A DNA stretch of 5,163 nucleotides from Coriobacteriia bacterium (GTDB lineage Bacteria > Actinomycetota > Coriobacteriia > Anaerosomatales > SLCP01). Under the pieces are notes generated by a model. That model saw only the letters and a list, made by a program, of their open reading frames with translations, did no database searches and was not told where the DNA came from. The stretch spans positions 1-5,163 of the forward strand of contig SKKZ01000255.1 of assembly GCA_007123455.1 (NCBI GenBank), written 5' to 3'. The position numbers and the translations under genes are program-made. Position 1 is the stretch's first letter; each line of letters starts with the position of its first letter. Positions 1 through 5,163 of the stretch are shown piece by piece.

Positions 1-202
1 AGACCCTATCCGCTCCTGCCGAGGTTCGCCCACTTGGCCTGTGCACTGCGTTCCCTCCCCGTGTCTTGCCACATGAACGGCTCGCCGCACGAAGGCAAGC
101 TCGCCGAACACATGAGCCCCTCTTGAAGTCCTCTAAACGCCCAGGAACATGGGTTCGTGCAGCTGATCGCTTTCCCTCGACGCTCGAAGACAATCCTCAC
201 TC

Positions 203-233
203 GTGACACTGCTTTACCCCTCCACCGTATACG
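203..233 (+). promoter_or_regulatory. Weak sigma70-like promoter candidate
   Basis: GTGACA at 203-208 matches the -35 consensus at 5 of 6 positions, and TATACG at 228-233 matches the -10 consensus at 4 of 6. The spacer is 19 bases, longer than ideal. If it is used, transcription would start near 240 and give katA a leader of roughly 380 bases that includes the hairpin group at 298-420. A second, closer -10-like box, TATAGA at 493-498, has no acceptable -35 partner. Neither is strong. Confidence 0.25.
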
Positions 234-297
234 GAAAACCGACAAGGCCCTCCGGACCCCGACGCCGCTGTTGGCATGTTGCTCACTGGGAGAATCA

Positions 298-420
298 GCG
301 ACCTTTCAGGAGGTCGCCCGGGAACCCACGGCAAGGTCTTCGGACTGGCAACCTGTCTTCGAAGGAGACTCGCCTCGGCGACGTCGAGTATGGGCTGCCA
401 GGAATCTGCGCTACACAGCG
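298..420 (+). other. Cluster of short hairpins, possible structured leader RNA
   Basis: Four short stems follow one another on the plus strand. They are a perfect 7-bp stem GCGACCT/AGGTCGC at 298-304 and 311-317 with a 6-base loop; GTC-TTCG-GAC at 336-345, a UUCG tetraloop; GTCT/AGAC at 355-358 and 366-369; and CGCT-ACAC-AGCG at 409-420. A further CGC-CTCG-GCG lies at 371-380. A 7-bp long-range match, GACGCCG at 261-267 with CGGCGTC at 517-523, could close the whole region, although a match of that length is expected by chance. No known RNA family was recognised. The stems are short and the region is GC-rich, so chance is a real alternative. Confidence 0.25.
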
Positions 421-579
421 GAAAGGACGAGCCGCATGCGACTCCGTAACGCGCACCGGTGCCGGGAGAAGAGGCTGCCGGTGGGAATAGTCTATAGAAC
501 ACCTGCCCGACCTACACGGCGTCTGCGTTGCCCCGCGGCCCGACTCAGGGGACGGCAGGGTAGCCACACCAGGACGTGT

Positions 580-593
580 GATCATCCATGATC
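580..593. promoter_or_regulatory. Inverted repeat before the katA ribosome binding site
   Basis: GATCAT-CC-ATGATC is a perfect 6+2+6 inverted repeat ending 8 bases before the Shine-Dalgarno run and 24 bases before the katA start codon. It could be an operator half-site pair for a repressor of katA, or in RNA a 5-bp hairpin with loop TCCA beside the ribosome binding site. It does not match the AT-rich PerR or Fur box consensus that often governs catalase genes. The regulator is unknown. Confidence 0.3.
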
Positions 594-601
594 CGATTGT
601 G

Positions 602-608
602 AGGAAGG
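602..608 (+). promoter_or_regulatory. katA ribosome binding site
   Basis: AGGAAGG lies nine bases before the ATG at 618. This fixes the katA start, which also gives the usual N-terminal length for the family. Confidence 0.75.
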
Positions 609-617
609 TGCATTTTC

Positions 618-2072
618 ATGGCAGATGAGTATCGCGAACCCATCACCGACGATGCGGGGATACCCGTATCCAGTGATGAGTTCTCGCTGACCGTAGGACC
701 CGACGGGCCAATCCTCCTGCACGACCACTACCTGGTCGAGCAGATGGCCAACTTCAACCGAGAGATGATTCCCGACCGCCAGCCTCACGCGAAGGGCTCG
801 GGGGCTTTCGGTCACTTCGAGGTGACCCACGACGTCAGCGGTTACACCAAGGCTGCAGTATTCCAGCCGGGGGCCAAGACCGAGGTCCTAGCCCGTTTCT
901 CAACGGTGGCGGGCGAGAGCGGCAGCCCTGACACCTGGCGAGATGTGCGCGGATTCGCACTCAAGTTCTACACCACCGAGGGCATCTACGACATGGTGGG
1001 CAACAACACGCCGGTGTTCTTCGTCCGCGACCCCATGAAGTTCCAGCATTTCATCCATTCGCAGAAGCGTCGGGCGGACACAGGTCTGCGTGATCACGAC
1101 ATGCAGTGGGACTTCTGGACCCTCTCTCCCGAATCGGCCCATCAAGTGACGATCCTGATGAGCGATCGCGGGGTTCCCAGAAGCTATCGGCACATGAACG
1201 GCTACACGAGTCACACCTATATGTGGATCAATGCTGAAGGCGAGCGCTTCTGGGTGAAGTACCACTTCAAGACCGATCAGGGCATCGAGATCCTCACTCA
1301 GGAGGAGGCCGACAGGATTGCTGGAGAGGATGCCGACTACCATCGCCGCGACCTCTCCGATGCGATCAGGCGTGAAGACTACCCCAGCTGGTCGCTCAAG
1401 GTGCAGATCATGCCGTTCGAGGAGGCAGAGACCTACCGGTTCAACCCGTTCGATCTAACCAAGGTGTGGCCCCATAGCGACTACCCGCTGCACGACGTGG
1501 GTCGACTGACCCTGAACCGCAATCCAAGTGACTTCCATACCGAGATCGAGCAGGCGGCATTCGAGCCGAACAACCTCGTTCCCGGAATCGGCCCGAGCCC
1601 GGACAAGATGCTGCTCGCTCGCCTTATCTCCTATGCAGACGCCCATCGGGCACGCCTGGGCGTCAACTACAAGCAGATTCCGGTGAACCGGCCGAAGAGC
1701 CCGGTGCACAGCTACAGCAAGGGCGGCACGATGCGGATCGAGAACGTCTCCGATCCAGTCTACGCGCCGAACTCGAAGGGCGGGCCCACACCGAATCCCG
1801 AGAGGTATCCCGAAGACACCATCTGGAGTGCCCGCGGCGAATTCATCCGCGCCGCCTACACGAAGCGCGCCGACGATGACGATTTCGTCCAGCCCGGCAC
1901 ATTGGTGCGCGAGGTGATGGATGACGTCCAACGTGACCGACTGGTCTCCAACGTGGTCGGCCACTTGAAGAACGGCGTGTCAGAGCCGGTTCTGGAGCGT
2001 GCGTTCGAATACTGGCGAAACATCGATAAGGAGGTCGGCGATCGCATAGTCAAGGGCGTACAAGAGGGCTGA
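618..2072 (+). CDS. katA: Haem catalase, small-subunit type
   Basis: Cytoplasmic haem catalase that converts two hydrogen peroxide molecules to water and oxygen. The 484 residues fit the small-subunit, clade 3 type, with no signal peptide and no C-terminal flavodoxin-like domain. Visible catalytic parts are distal His57 in PHAKGSGAFG, Ser95 in ARFSTVAGE, Asn129 in VGNNTPVFF, and the proximal haem ligand Tyr339 in RLISYADAH, with Arg335 four residues before it. The central stretch FNPFDLTKVWP and NLVPGIGPSPDKML is typical of the barrel and NADPH-binding part of this clade. The ATG is preceded by AGGAAGG at 602-608, nine bases upstream. Two small departures from the common motifs are Asp53 where Glu usually precedes the Arg of the distal signature, and HRARLG where an aromatic residue or His often follows the first Arg. 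Codon choice is a little less GC-biased than in the trehalose gene. It is monocistronic: tRNA genes follow on the opposite strand. Confidence 0.97.
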   Translation: MADEYREPITDDAGIPVSSDEFSLTVGPDGPILLHDHYLVEQMANFNREMIPDRQPHAKGSGAFGHFEVTHDVSGYTKAAVFQPGAKTEVLARFSTVAGESGSPDTWRDVRGFALKFYTTEGIYDMVGNNTPVFFVRDPMKFQHFIHSQKRRADTGLRDHDMQWDFWTLSPESAHQVTILMSDRGVPRSYRHMNGYTSHTYMWINAEGERFWVKYHFKTDQGIEILTQEEADRIAGEDADYHRRDLSDAIRREDYPSWSLKVQIMPFEEAETYRFNPFDLTKVWPHSDYPLHDVGRLTLNRNPSDFHTEIEQAAFEPNNLVPGIGPSPDKMLLARLISYADAHRARLGVNYKQIPVNRPKSPVHSYSKGGTMRIENVSDPVYAPNSKGGPTPNPERYPEDTIWSARGEFIRAAYTKRADDDDFVQPGTLVREVMDDVQRDRLVSNVVGHLKNGVSEPVLERAFEYWRNIDKEVGDRIVKGVQEG

Positions 2073-2095
2073 TCCTCGCCCAGCGACAAAGAGGC

Positions 2096-2121
2096 GAGCC
2101 GCCCACCGGAGTGGACGGCTC
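2096..2121 (-). terminator. Terminator-like hairpin after the tRNA pair
   Basis: Read on the minus strand, GAGCCGTCCAC and GTGGGCGGCTC form an 11-bp stem around a TCCG loop, starting 15 bases after the tRNA-Glu CCA end. One pair is a G-U wobble on this strand but a C-A mismatch on the plus strand, so the structure is better as minus-strand RNA. It is followed by GCCTCTTTG, a weak U-tract, so this may be an imperfect intrinsic terminator or a processing signal. An overlapping 6-bp stem, CTCGCC at 2075-2080 with GGCGAG at 2093-2098, lies just after the katA stop and could serve the other direction, but no T-run follows it. Confidence 0.5.
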
Positions 2122-2136
2122 TACCTGCACAATGTC

Positions 2137-2212
2137 TGGTGCCCCCAAGGGAATTCGAATCCCTGTTGCCGCCTTGAAAGGGCGGAGTCCTTGGCCGCTA
2201 GACGATGGGGGC
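2137..2212 (-). tRNA. tRNA-Glu (anticodon UUC)
   Basis: On the minus strand this is a full 76-base cloverleaf. The acceptor GCCCCCA pairs with TGGGGGC, the anticodon stem is CCGCC/GGCGG around CTTTCAA (anticodon TTC), and the T arm is AGGGA-TTCGAAT-TCCCT. The discriminator base is A and the 3' CCA is encoded in the DNA (2137-2139 on the complement). It is the second gene of a two-tRNA transcript, 13 bases after tRNA-Lys. Confidence 0.97.
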
Positions 2213-2225
2213 ATGTTTTCACTTG

Positions 2226-2301
2226 TGGTGGGCCGTGCAGGTCTCGAACCTGCGACCTTGGGATTAAAAGTCCCCTGCTCTACCAACTGAGCTAACGGCC
2301 C
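2226..2301 (-). tRNA. tRNA-Lys (anticodon UUU)
   Basis: On the minus strand this is a full 76-base cloverleaf. The acceptor GGGCCGT pairs with ACGGCCC, the D arm contains AGCTCAGTTGGTAGAGC, the anticodon loop is CTTTTAA (anticodon TTT), and the T arm is GCAGG-TTCGAAC-CTGC with the usual TTCGA core. The first anticodon-stem pair is a G-A mismatch; the other four pair. The discriminator is A and the 3' CCA is encoded. It is the promoter-proximal gene of the pair. Confidence 0.97.
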
Positions 2302-2343
2302 GCGCACACGCGCAGGCTCAAACCGGCGCATAAGGCAAAGGGA

Positions 2344-2372
2344 AGTGTAGCGTTCGTTTCCGCCGTGGTCAA
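2344..2372 (-). promoter_or_regulatory. Sigma70-type promoter of the tRNA-Lys/tRNA-Glu transcript
   Basis: On the minus strand TTGACC (2372-2367) and TACACT (2349-2344) are separated by exactly 17 bases. Each box matches the housekeeping consensus well (5 of 6 and 4 of 6). The start would fall near 2337, giving a leader of about 36 bases before tRNA-Lys. This is the best promoter in the window and lies in the divergent gap shared with the trehalose gene. Confidence 0.75.
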
Positions 2373-2413
2373 AGCGGTGCGCCGTCTTTCGGGAATACCC
2401 ATACTAGAACGAC

Positions 2414-2470
2414 GCTGCCACTCCGGGGGGCCGACTAGCGGAGCAGCAGTGACGCGGAGGGCCCCGGGAG
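2414..2470 (+). promoter_or_regulatory. otsAB leader with two competing hairpins over the ribosome binding site
   Basis: Hairpin A pairs GCTG (2414-2417) with CAGC (2444-2447) and CTCCG (2421-2425) with CGGAG (2439-2443), with a three-base bulge. Hairpin B uses the same CTCC (2421-2424) to pair with GGAG (2467-2470), then GGGG (2425-2428) with CCCC (2462-2465), with G2466 bulged. B would bury the GGGAG at 2466-2470, four bases before the ATG; CGGAG at 2455-2459 is a third possible partner. The two folds exclude one another, as in a translational switch, but G-runs and C-runs in GC-rich DNA often pair by chance. The two candidate Shine-Dalgarno runs are GGAGG at 2456-2460 (14 bases from the ATG, long) and GGGAG at 2466-2470 (short). 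Confidence 0.3.
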
Positions 2471-2474
2471 TGAC

Positions 2475-4667
2475 ATGAGCAGACTTCTGATCGTCTCCAA
2501 CCGCCTGCCCGTCTCTGTCGAGCGCCGCAAGGGAGAGCTGCATTTCAAGGGAAGCGTCGGCGGTGTCGCTACGGGCCTGGGCTCCTACCACGACAGTCAC
2601 GAGAGCCTCTGGGTCGGCTGGGCCGACGTGCCCGGACGGTTGGACTCGATGGAGCGGGAAAGGATAGCGCGCGAGTTGCACGATCAGCACCAGTGCGTGC
2701 CGGTCTTCCTCAGCGCCGACGACGTTCGTGACTTCTACCACGGTTACTCGAACAAGACGCTGTGGCCGCTATTCCACCACTTCACGCAGTATGCCGAGTT
2801 CGATGCGGCCACCTGGACGGCATACGAGCGTGCCAATCGGAAGTTCCGCGACGCGGTCCTCGAGGTCGCCGAGCCCGGCGACATGATCTGGGTGCAGGAC
2901 TACCAACTCATGTTGTTACCGCAGATGCTTCGCGAGCAGCTGCCCGACGCAGCAATCGGCTTCTTCCTGCACATCCCGTTCCCGACCGTAGAGGTCTTCC
3001 GGATGCTTCCGCAACGCAAGGCGCTCCTCGACGGGCTGCTCGGCGCGGACCTCGTCGGCTTCCACACGTACGACTACGTTCGCTACTTCCTCGGCACGTC
3101 CCGGCGCCTTGCCGGCACAGAGGACCATGGCGGTCGCATCATGATGAACGGGCGCCAGATTCTTGTGGACGCATTCCCCATGGGCATCGATTTCGACAGA
3201 TATGCGCAGGGCGTCGAGAAGCCCGCGGCGCGGCGTGAGGCCGAGCGGGTGCGAGAGCGCACCCGGAAGCGAAAAGTCATCCTCTCGGTCGACAGGCTCG
3301 ATTACTCCAAGGGCATCCCCGATCGTCTGCGGGCGTTCGCGGCTTTCCTGGAGCGATATCCCGAGTGGCGCGACAAGGTCGTGCTCATCGCAGTCGCCGT
3401 ACCCTCGCGCACCCGTGTGGAGCACTATCGGGCGCTCAAGCGCGAGGTTGATGAGCTTGTCGGCTCGATCAACGGCACCTACTCGACGATCGACTGGACG
3501 CCGATCCGCTACCTGTACAGGGGCCTGCCGTTCAACCAGCTGATGGGCGTGTACGCCGTCGCCGATGTCGCCCTCGTCACACCGCTGCGCGACGGCATGA
3601 ACCTCATCGCCAAGGAGTATGTCGCGGCGCACGCAGGCCGCGAGGGCGTGCTCGTGCTCTCCGAGATGGCCGGTGCGGCACGTGAGCTGAGCGAGGCAGT
3701 GCAGGTCAACCCGTTCGACCTCGACAGCGTGGTCGAGGCGATCCATCAAGCGCTCACGATGTCACCGGAAGAGCAGGTGGAGCGGAGCGAGGCCATGGTG
3801 CGGCGCCTCAAACGCTACACGGTACAGCGGTGGGCCGAGGACTTCCTGAGCACCCTCGAAGGCGTAAAGTCCGCGCAGATCGAGCTCGAAGCGCGCCTGC
3901 TCGACAACGCGACCCAGGAGCGGATACTCGAGCACTTCTCCGCAGCTCGACATCGACTGCTCGTTCTCGACTACGACGGGACGCTCACCGCCTTCTCCGA
4001 GGACCCGCAGGCTGTGCAGCCCGACGAGTGGCTGCTAAAGACCCTCGGCACGCTCGTCTCATGCCCCCGCACTGAAGTCGTCGTGGTCTCGGGACGGGCC
4101 CACGAATCGCTCGGTGAGTGGTTCGCTGAACTGCCCATCAATCTGGTCGCCGAGCACGGCGTGTGGGTGCGCTCGGGCGATGAGGAGTGGCTCACCGTCG
4201 AGCCGATGAACGATGAGTGGAAGGCAAGGATCCGCCCCGTACTCGAATCGTTCACGGACCGTGCACCGGGGGCGTTCGTCGAAGAGAAGGACTTCTCGCT
4301 CGTCTGGCACCACCGCAAGGTCGACCGCAGACTGGCGGACGCCCGCGTCGCTGAGCTCAAAGAGACGCTCGTGAGTCTCGCCGCTGACTACAATCTTGCC
4401 GTCACCGAAGGCAACCGGGTCGTCGAGGTCCGTGCTGCGGGCGTGAACAAGGGGCGGGCGGCATACCGCTGGATGTGCCGGGAGGACCTGGACTTCGTCT
4501 TCGTATCCGGCGATGACGAGACCGACGAAGAGGTGTTCGAGGCCGCGCCCGAGGGATCGTGGACGGTCAGGGTCGGCCTGGCACCTACGCGCGCCGCCTT
4601 CTCGGTGCGACGCCCGCAGGAGCTCAGGGTGCTCCTCGAGCGAATGGCGAAAGACTGCGACGCATAG
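2475..4667 (+). CDS. otsAB: Bifunctional trehalose-6-phosphate synthase/phosphatase (OtsA-OtsB fusion)
   Basis: Makes trehalose in two steps in the cytoplasm: glucose is moved from UDP-glucose (or another NDP-glucose) to glucose-6-phosphate, then the phosphate is removed. Residues 1 to about 465 are a GT20 glycosyltransferase. Every residue known from E. coli OtsA is present at a constant offset of +12 from Tyr76 onwards: Tyr88, Trp97, Asp142, His166, Arg274, Lys279, Asp373 and Glu381, with Arg10 in SNRLPV near the start. Residues about 490 to 730 are a HAD-type phosphatase with DYDGT (nucleophile Asp499, acid/base Asp501), VVSGR (Ser539), NKG (Lys659) and GDDETDE (Asp680, Asp681, Asp684). 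Both halves look active. The link at about 466-490 is short and polar. The start is set by the N-terminal beta strand; the ribosome binding site is not ideal. A CATACT box at 2400-2405 is a possible -10 but lacks a -35. Known split genes are otsA and otsB; the fused form occurs in various bacteria, archaea and eukaryotes. Confidence 0.96.
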   Translation: MSRLLIVSNRLPVSVERRKGELHFKGSVGGVATGLGSYHDSHESLWVGWADVPGRLDSMERERIARELHDQHQCVPVFLSADDVRDFYHGYSNKTLWPLFHHFTQYAEFDAATWTAYERANRKFRDAVLEVAEPGDMIWVQDYQLMLLPQMLREQLPDAAIGFFLHIPFPTVEVFRMLPQRKALLDGLLGADLVGFHTYDYVRYFLGTSRRLAGTEDHGGRIMMNGRQILVDAFPMGIDFDRYAQGVEKPAARREAERVRERTRKRKVILSVDRLDYSKGIPDRLRAFAAFLERYPEWRDKVVLIAVAVPSRTRVEHYRALKREVDELVGSINGTYSTIDWTPIRYLYRGLPFNQLMGVYAVADVALVTPLRDGMNLIAKEYVAAHAGREGVLVLSEMAGAARELSEAVQVNPFDLDSVVEAIHQALTMSPEEQVERSEAMVRRLKRYTVQRWAEDFLSTLEGVKSAQIELEARLLDNATQERILEHFSAARHRLLVLDYDGTLTAFSEDPQAVQPDEWLLKTLGTLVSCPRTEVVVVSGRAHESLGEWFAELPINLVAEHGVWVRSGDEEWLTVEPMNDEWKARIRPVLESFTDRAPGAFVEEKDFSLVWHHRKVDRRLADARVAELKETLVSLAADYNLAVTEGNRVVEVRAAGVNKGRAAYRWMCREDLDFVFVSGDDETDEEVFEAAPEGSWTVRVGLAPTRAAFSVRRPQELRVLLERMAKDCDA

Positions 4668-4721
4668 ATCTCGGCCGGAACCCGGTGCCCGCCGGCGAAG
4701 TACGCGACACAGCCGGCACTC

Positions 4722-4727
4722 TATACT
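4722..4727 (+). promoter_or_regulatory. Candidate -10 box before the MscS-like gene
   Basis: TATACT matches the -10 consensus at 5 of 6 positions and would start transcription near 4733, about 27 bases before the GTG. No good -35 sits 16-18 bases upstream (AGTACG at 17). No intrinsic terminator separates otsAB from this gene, so read-through is also possible: the only structure found is GCCGG at 4674-4678 with CCGGC at 4692-4696, and it has no T-run. Confidence 0.4.
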
Positions 4728-4759
4728 GAGCGCAGGAGGCACCGGCGAAAGGAAGCAGT

Positions 4760-5163
4760 GTGGACGAGAGCCTGACGCGCCTGATGGTCCCGGCGCTGAT
4801 CGTCGTGGCGGGTGCCGTGATCGGCCTCGCCATAGACCGCATCATCGTCAGTCGCATCCGCTCCATCTCCGCACGCAACGCATGGCGTGGCGGCGAGATC
4901 ACCGCTCGCTCGCTCGCGGGCATGCCCGCGATTCTCGGTGCGCTTCTTGGCGCATGGGGGGCCGCCGAATCGCTCGATCTCTCAGCGCGTGCCGATCGCA
5001 TCGTGCAGGCCGCCCTCATCGTGATCGCGATCGGCGTGCTCACGATCGTCGCCACGAGACTCGCGGTCGGACTCACGCGCCTCTATACGTCACGTGACGA
5101 CACCGCGGTGCCCTCGAGCACCATCTTCGTCAACATCGTCCGGTTCGCCGTCGTAGCGGTCGG
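4760..5163 (+). CDS. MscS-family mechanosensitive channel, N-terminal part (cut by window end)
   Basis: Inner-membrane protein, incomplete at the right edge with 134 full codons visible and no stop. The GTG start is preceded by AAGGA at 4749-4753, six bases away. An in-frame TGA at 4727 rules out a start further upstream, and the next candidate is ATG at 4784. The better-looking AGGAGG at 4734-4739 is too far from the GTG to serve it. Hydrophobic segments fall at about residues 9-25, 52-68 and 81-105, and a fourth begins near 121. Between them are basic or charged loops (for example RSISARNAWRGGE). The stretch SSTIFVNIVRFAVVAVG matches the segment that, in MscS-like channels, leads into the pore helix and beta domain. 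Known family members release solutes when membrane tension rises. The pore helix itself lies outside the window, so the assignment rests on the pattern of the N-terminal membrane region. Its place 92 bases after a trehalose gene supports an osmotic role. Confidence 0.75.
   Translation, partial: MDESLTRLMVPALIVVAGAVIGLAIDRIIVSRIRSISARNAWRGGEITARSLAGMPAILGALLGAWGAAESLDLSARADRIVQAALIVIAIGVLTIVATRLAVGLTRLYTSRDDTAVPSSTIFVNIVRFAVVAV

Larger units (their letters stand above)
1..617. other. Long gene-free region upstream of katA
   Basis: No reading frame here looks like a gene. Open frames exist on both strands, but their translations are rich in Arg, Pro, Ser and Cys, show no recognisable domain and lack the strongly GC-rich third codon positions of the genes downstream. 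The left edge may be the far end of an intergenic region or a decayed gene; the frame open from position 3 to about 204 resembles no family I know. What the region does hold is local inverted repeats: a minus-strand-favoured hairpin at 80-100 (7 bp with one G-U pair), a group of hairpins at 298-420, and a 14-base inverted repeat at 580-593. It also has a weak promoter candidate at 203-233. I could not match it to tmRNA, RNase P RNA, SRP RNA or the common riboswitches by their signature motifs. Confidence 0.6.

Noticed and set aside
3..204. Open frame from the left edge that might be the tail of an upstream gene
   Set aside because: The translation resembles no known family and codon third positions are mixed, unlike the real genes here.
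276..449. 57-codon small open frame on the plus strand
   Set aside because: It overlaps the hairpin cluster, has no clear ribosome binding site or recognisable similarity, and is short enough to be chance in GC-rich DNA.
298..520. Known RNA such as RNase P RNA, tmRNA, SRP RNA, or a cobalamin or c-di-GMP riboswitch
   Set aside because: The signature motifs of these families were looked for by eye and are absent; only generic short hairpins remain.
157..591. 144-codon open frame on the plus strand before katA
   Set aside because: The product is Arg-rich with no domain, the third-position composition is not coding-like, and no good ribosome binding site precedes its ATG.
900..1964. Long minus-strand open frames opposite katA
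   Set aside because: They are antisense shadows of a certain catalase gene, a usual effect of strong GC bias at the third codon position.
2137..2301. tRNA genes as an integration site for a mobile element
   Set aside because: No integrase gene, no repeated tRNA 3' end and no foreign-looking block next to the tRNAs in this window.
2391..2405. Stress sigma factor promoter suggested by GGGTAT on the minus strand near the otsAB start
   Set aside because: It faces away from otsAB and no GTTT-like -35 box lies at the proper distance.
2916..3749. 277-codon minus-strand open frame opposite otsAB, and a similar one at 4059-4742
   Set aside because: They mirror the codon structure of the trehalose gene, which has intact catalytic motifs throughout; neither product shows a domain.
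4513..5097. 194-codon plus-strand frame overlapping the ends of otsAB and the MscS-like gene
   Set aside because: The product is extremely Arg-rich and low in hydrophobic residues, and it overlaps two better supported genes in other frames.
1..5163. CRISPR array, insertion sequence or long repeat
   Set aside because: No regularly spaced repeats, transposase motifs or long terminal inverted repeats were found on either strand.

Overview
The window looks like a stretch of a high-G+C bacterial chromosome, most likely actinobacterial. The grounds are GC-rich third codon positions, a catalase whose motif wording resembles small-subunit catalases of Actinobacteria, and two tRNA genes that encode their own 3' CCA. 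A deep-branching group such as Coriobacteriia is possible, but this is inference from protein style and cannot be settled from the sequence alone.

Layout from left to right: positions 1-617 hold no convincing gene. This is an unusually long non-coding stretch with several short hairpins, a weak promoter candidate near 203-233 and an inverted repeat just before the next gene. Positions 618-2072 (+) encode a complete 484-residue haem catalase (katA type). Positions 2137-2301 (-) hold two tightly packed tRNA genes, transcribed Lys(UUU) then Glu(UUC), with a clear sigma70-type promoter at 2344-2372 and a terminator-like hairpin at 2096-2121. Positions 2475-4667 (+) encode a 730-residue fusion of trehalose-6-phosphate synthase and trehalose-6-phosphate phosphatase (OtsA-OtsB). 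Positions 4760 to the right edge (+) hold the start of a membrane protein that reads as the N-terminal part of an MscS-family mechanosensitive channel. It begins with GTG and is cut by the window end.

The three protein genes share a stress theme. Catalase removes hydrogen peroxide, the OtsA-OtsB fusion makes the compatible solute trehalose from UDP-glucose (or another NDP-glucose) and glucose-6-phosphate, and the MscS-like channel would vent solutes on hypo-osmotic shock. The last two are neighbours on one strand, 92 bases apart, with a possible separate promoter for the channel. The tRNA pair is convergent to the catalase gene and divergent from the trehalose gene.

I see no strong evidence for a new system. 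The points most worth checking are the structured, gene-free 617 bases before katA and a pair of mutually exclusive hairpins in the otsAB leader, one of which would cover the ribosome binding site.
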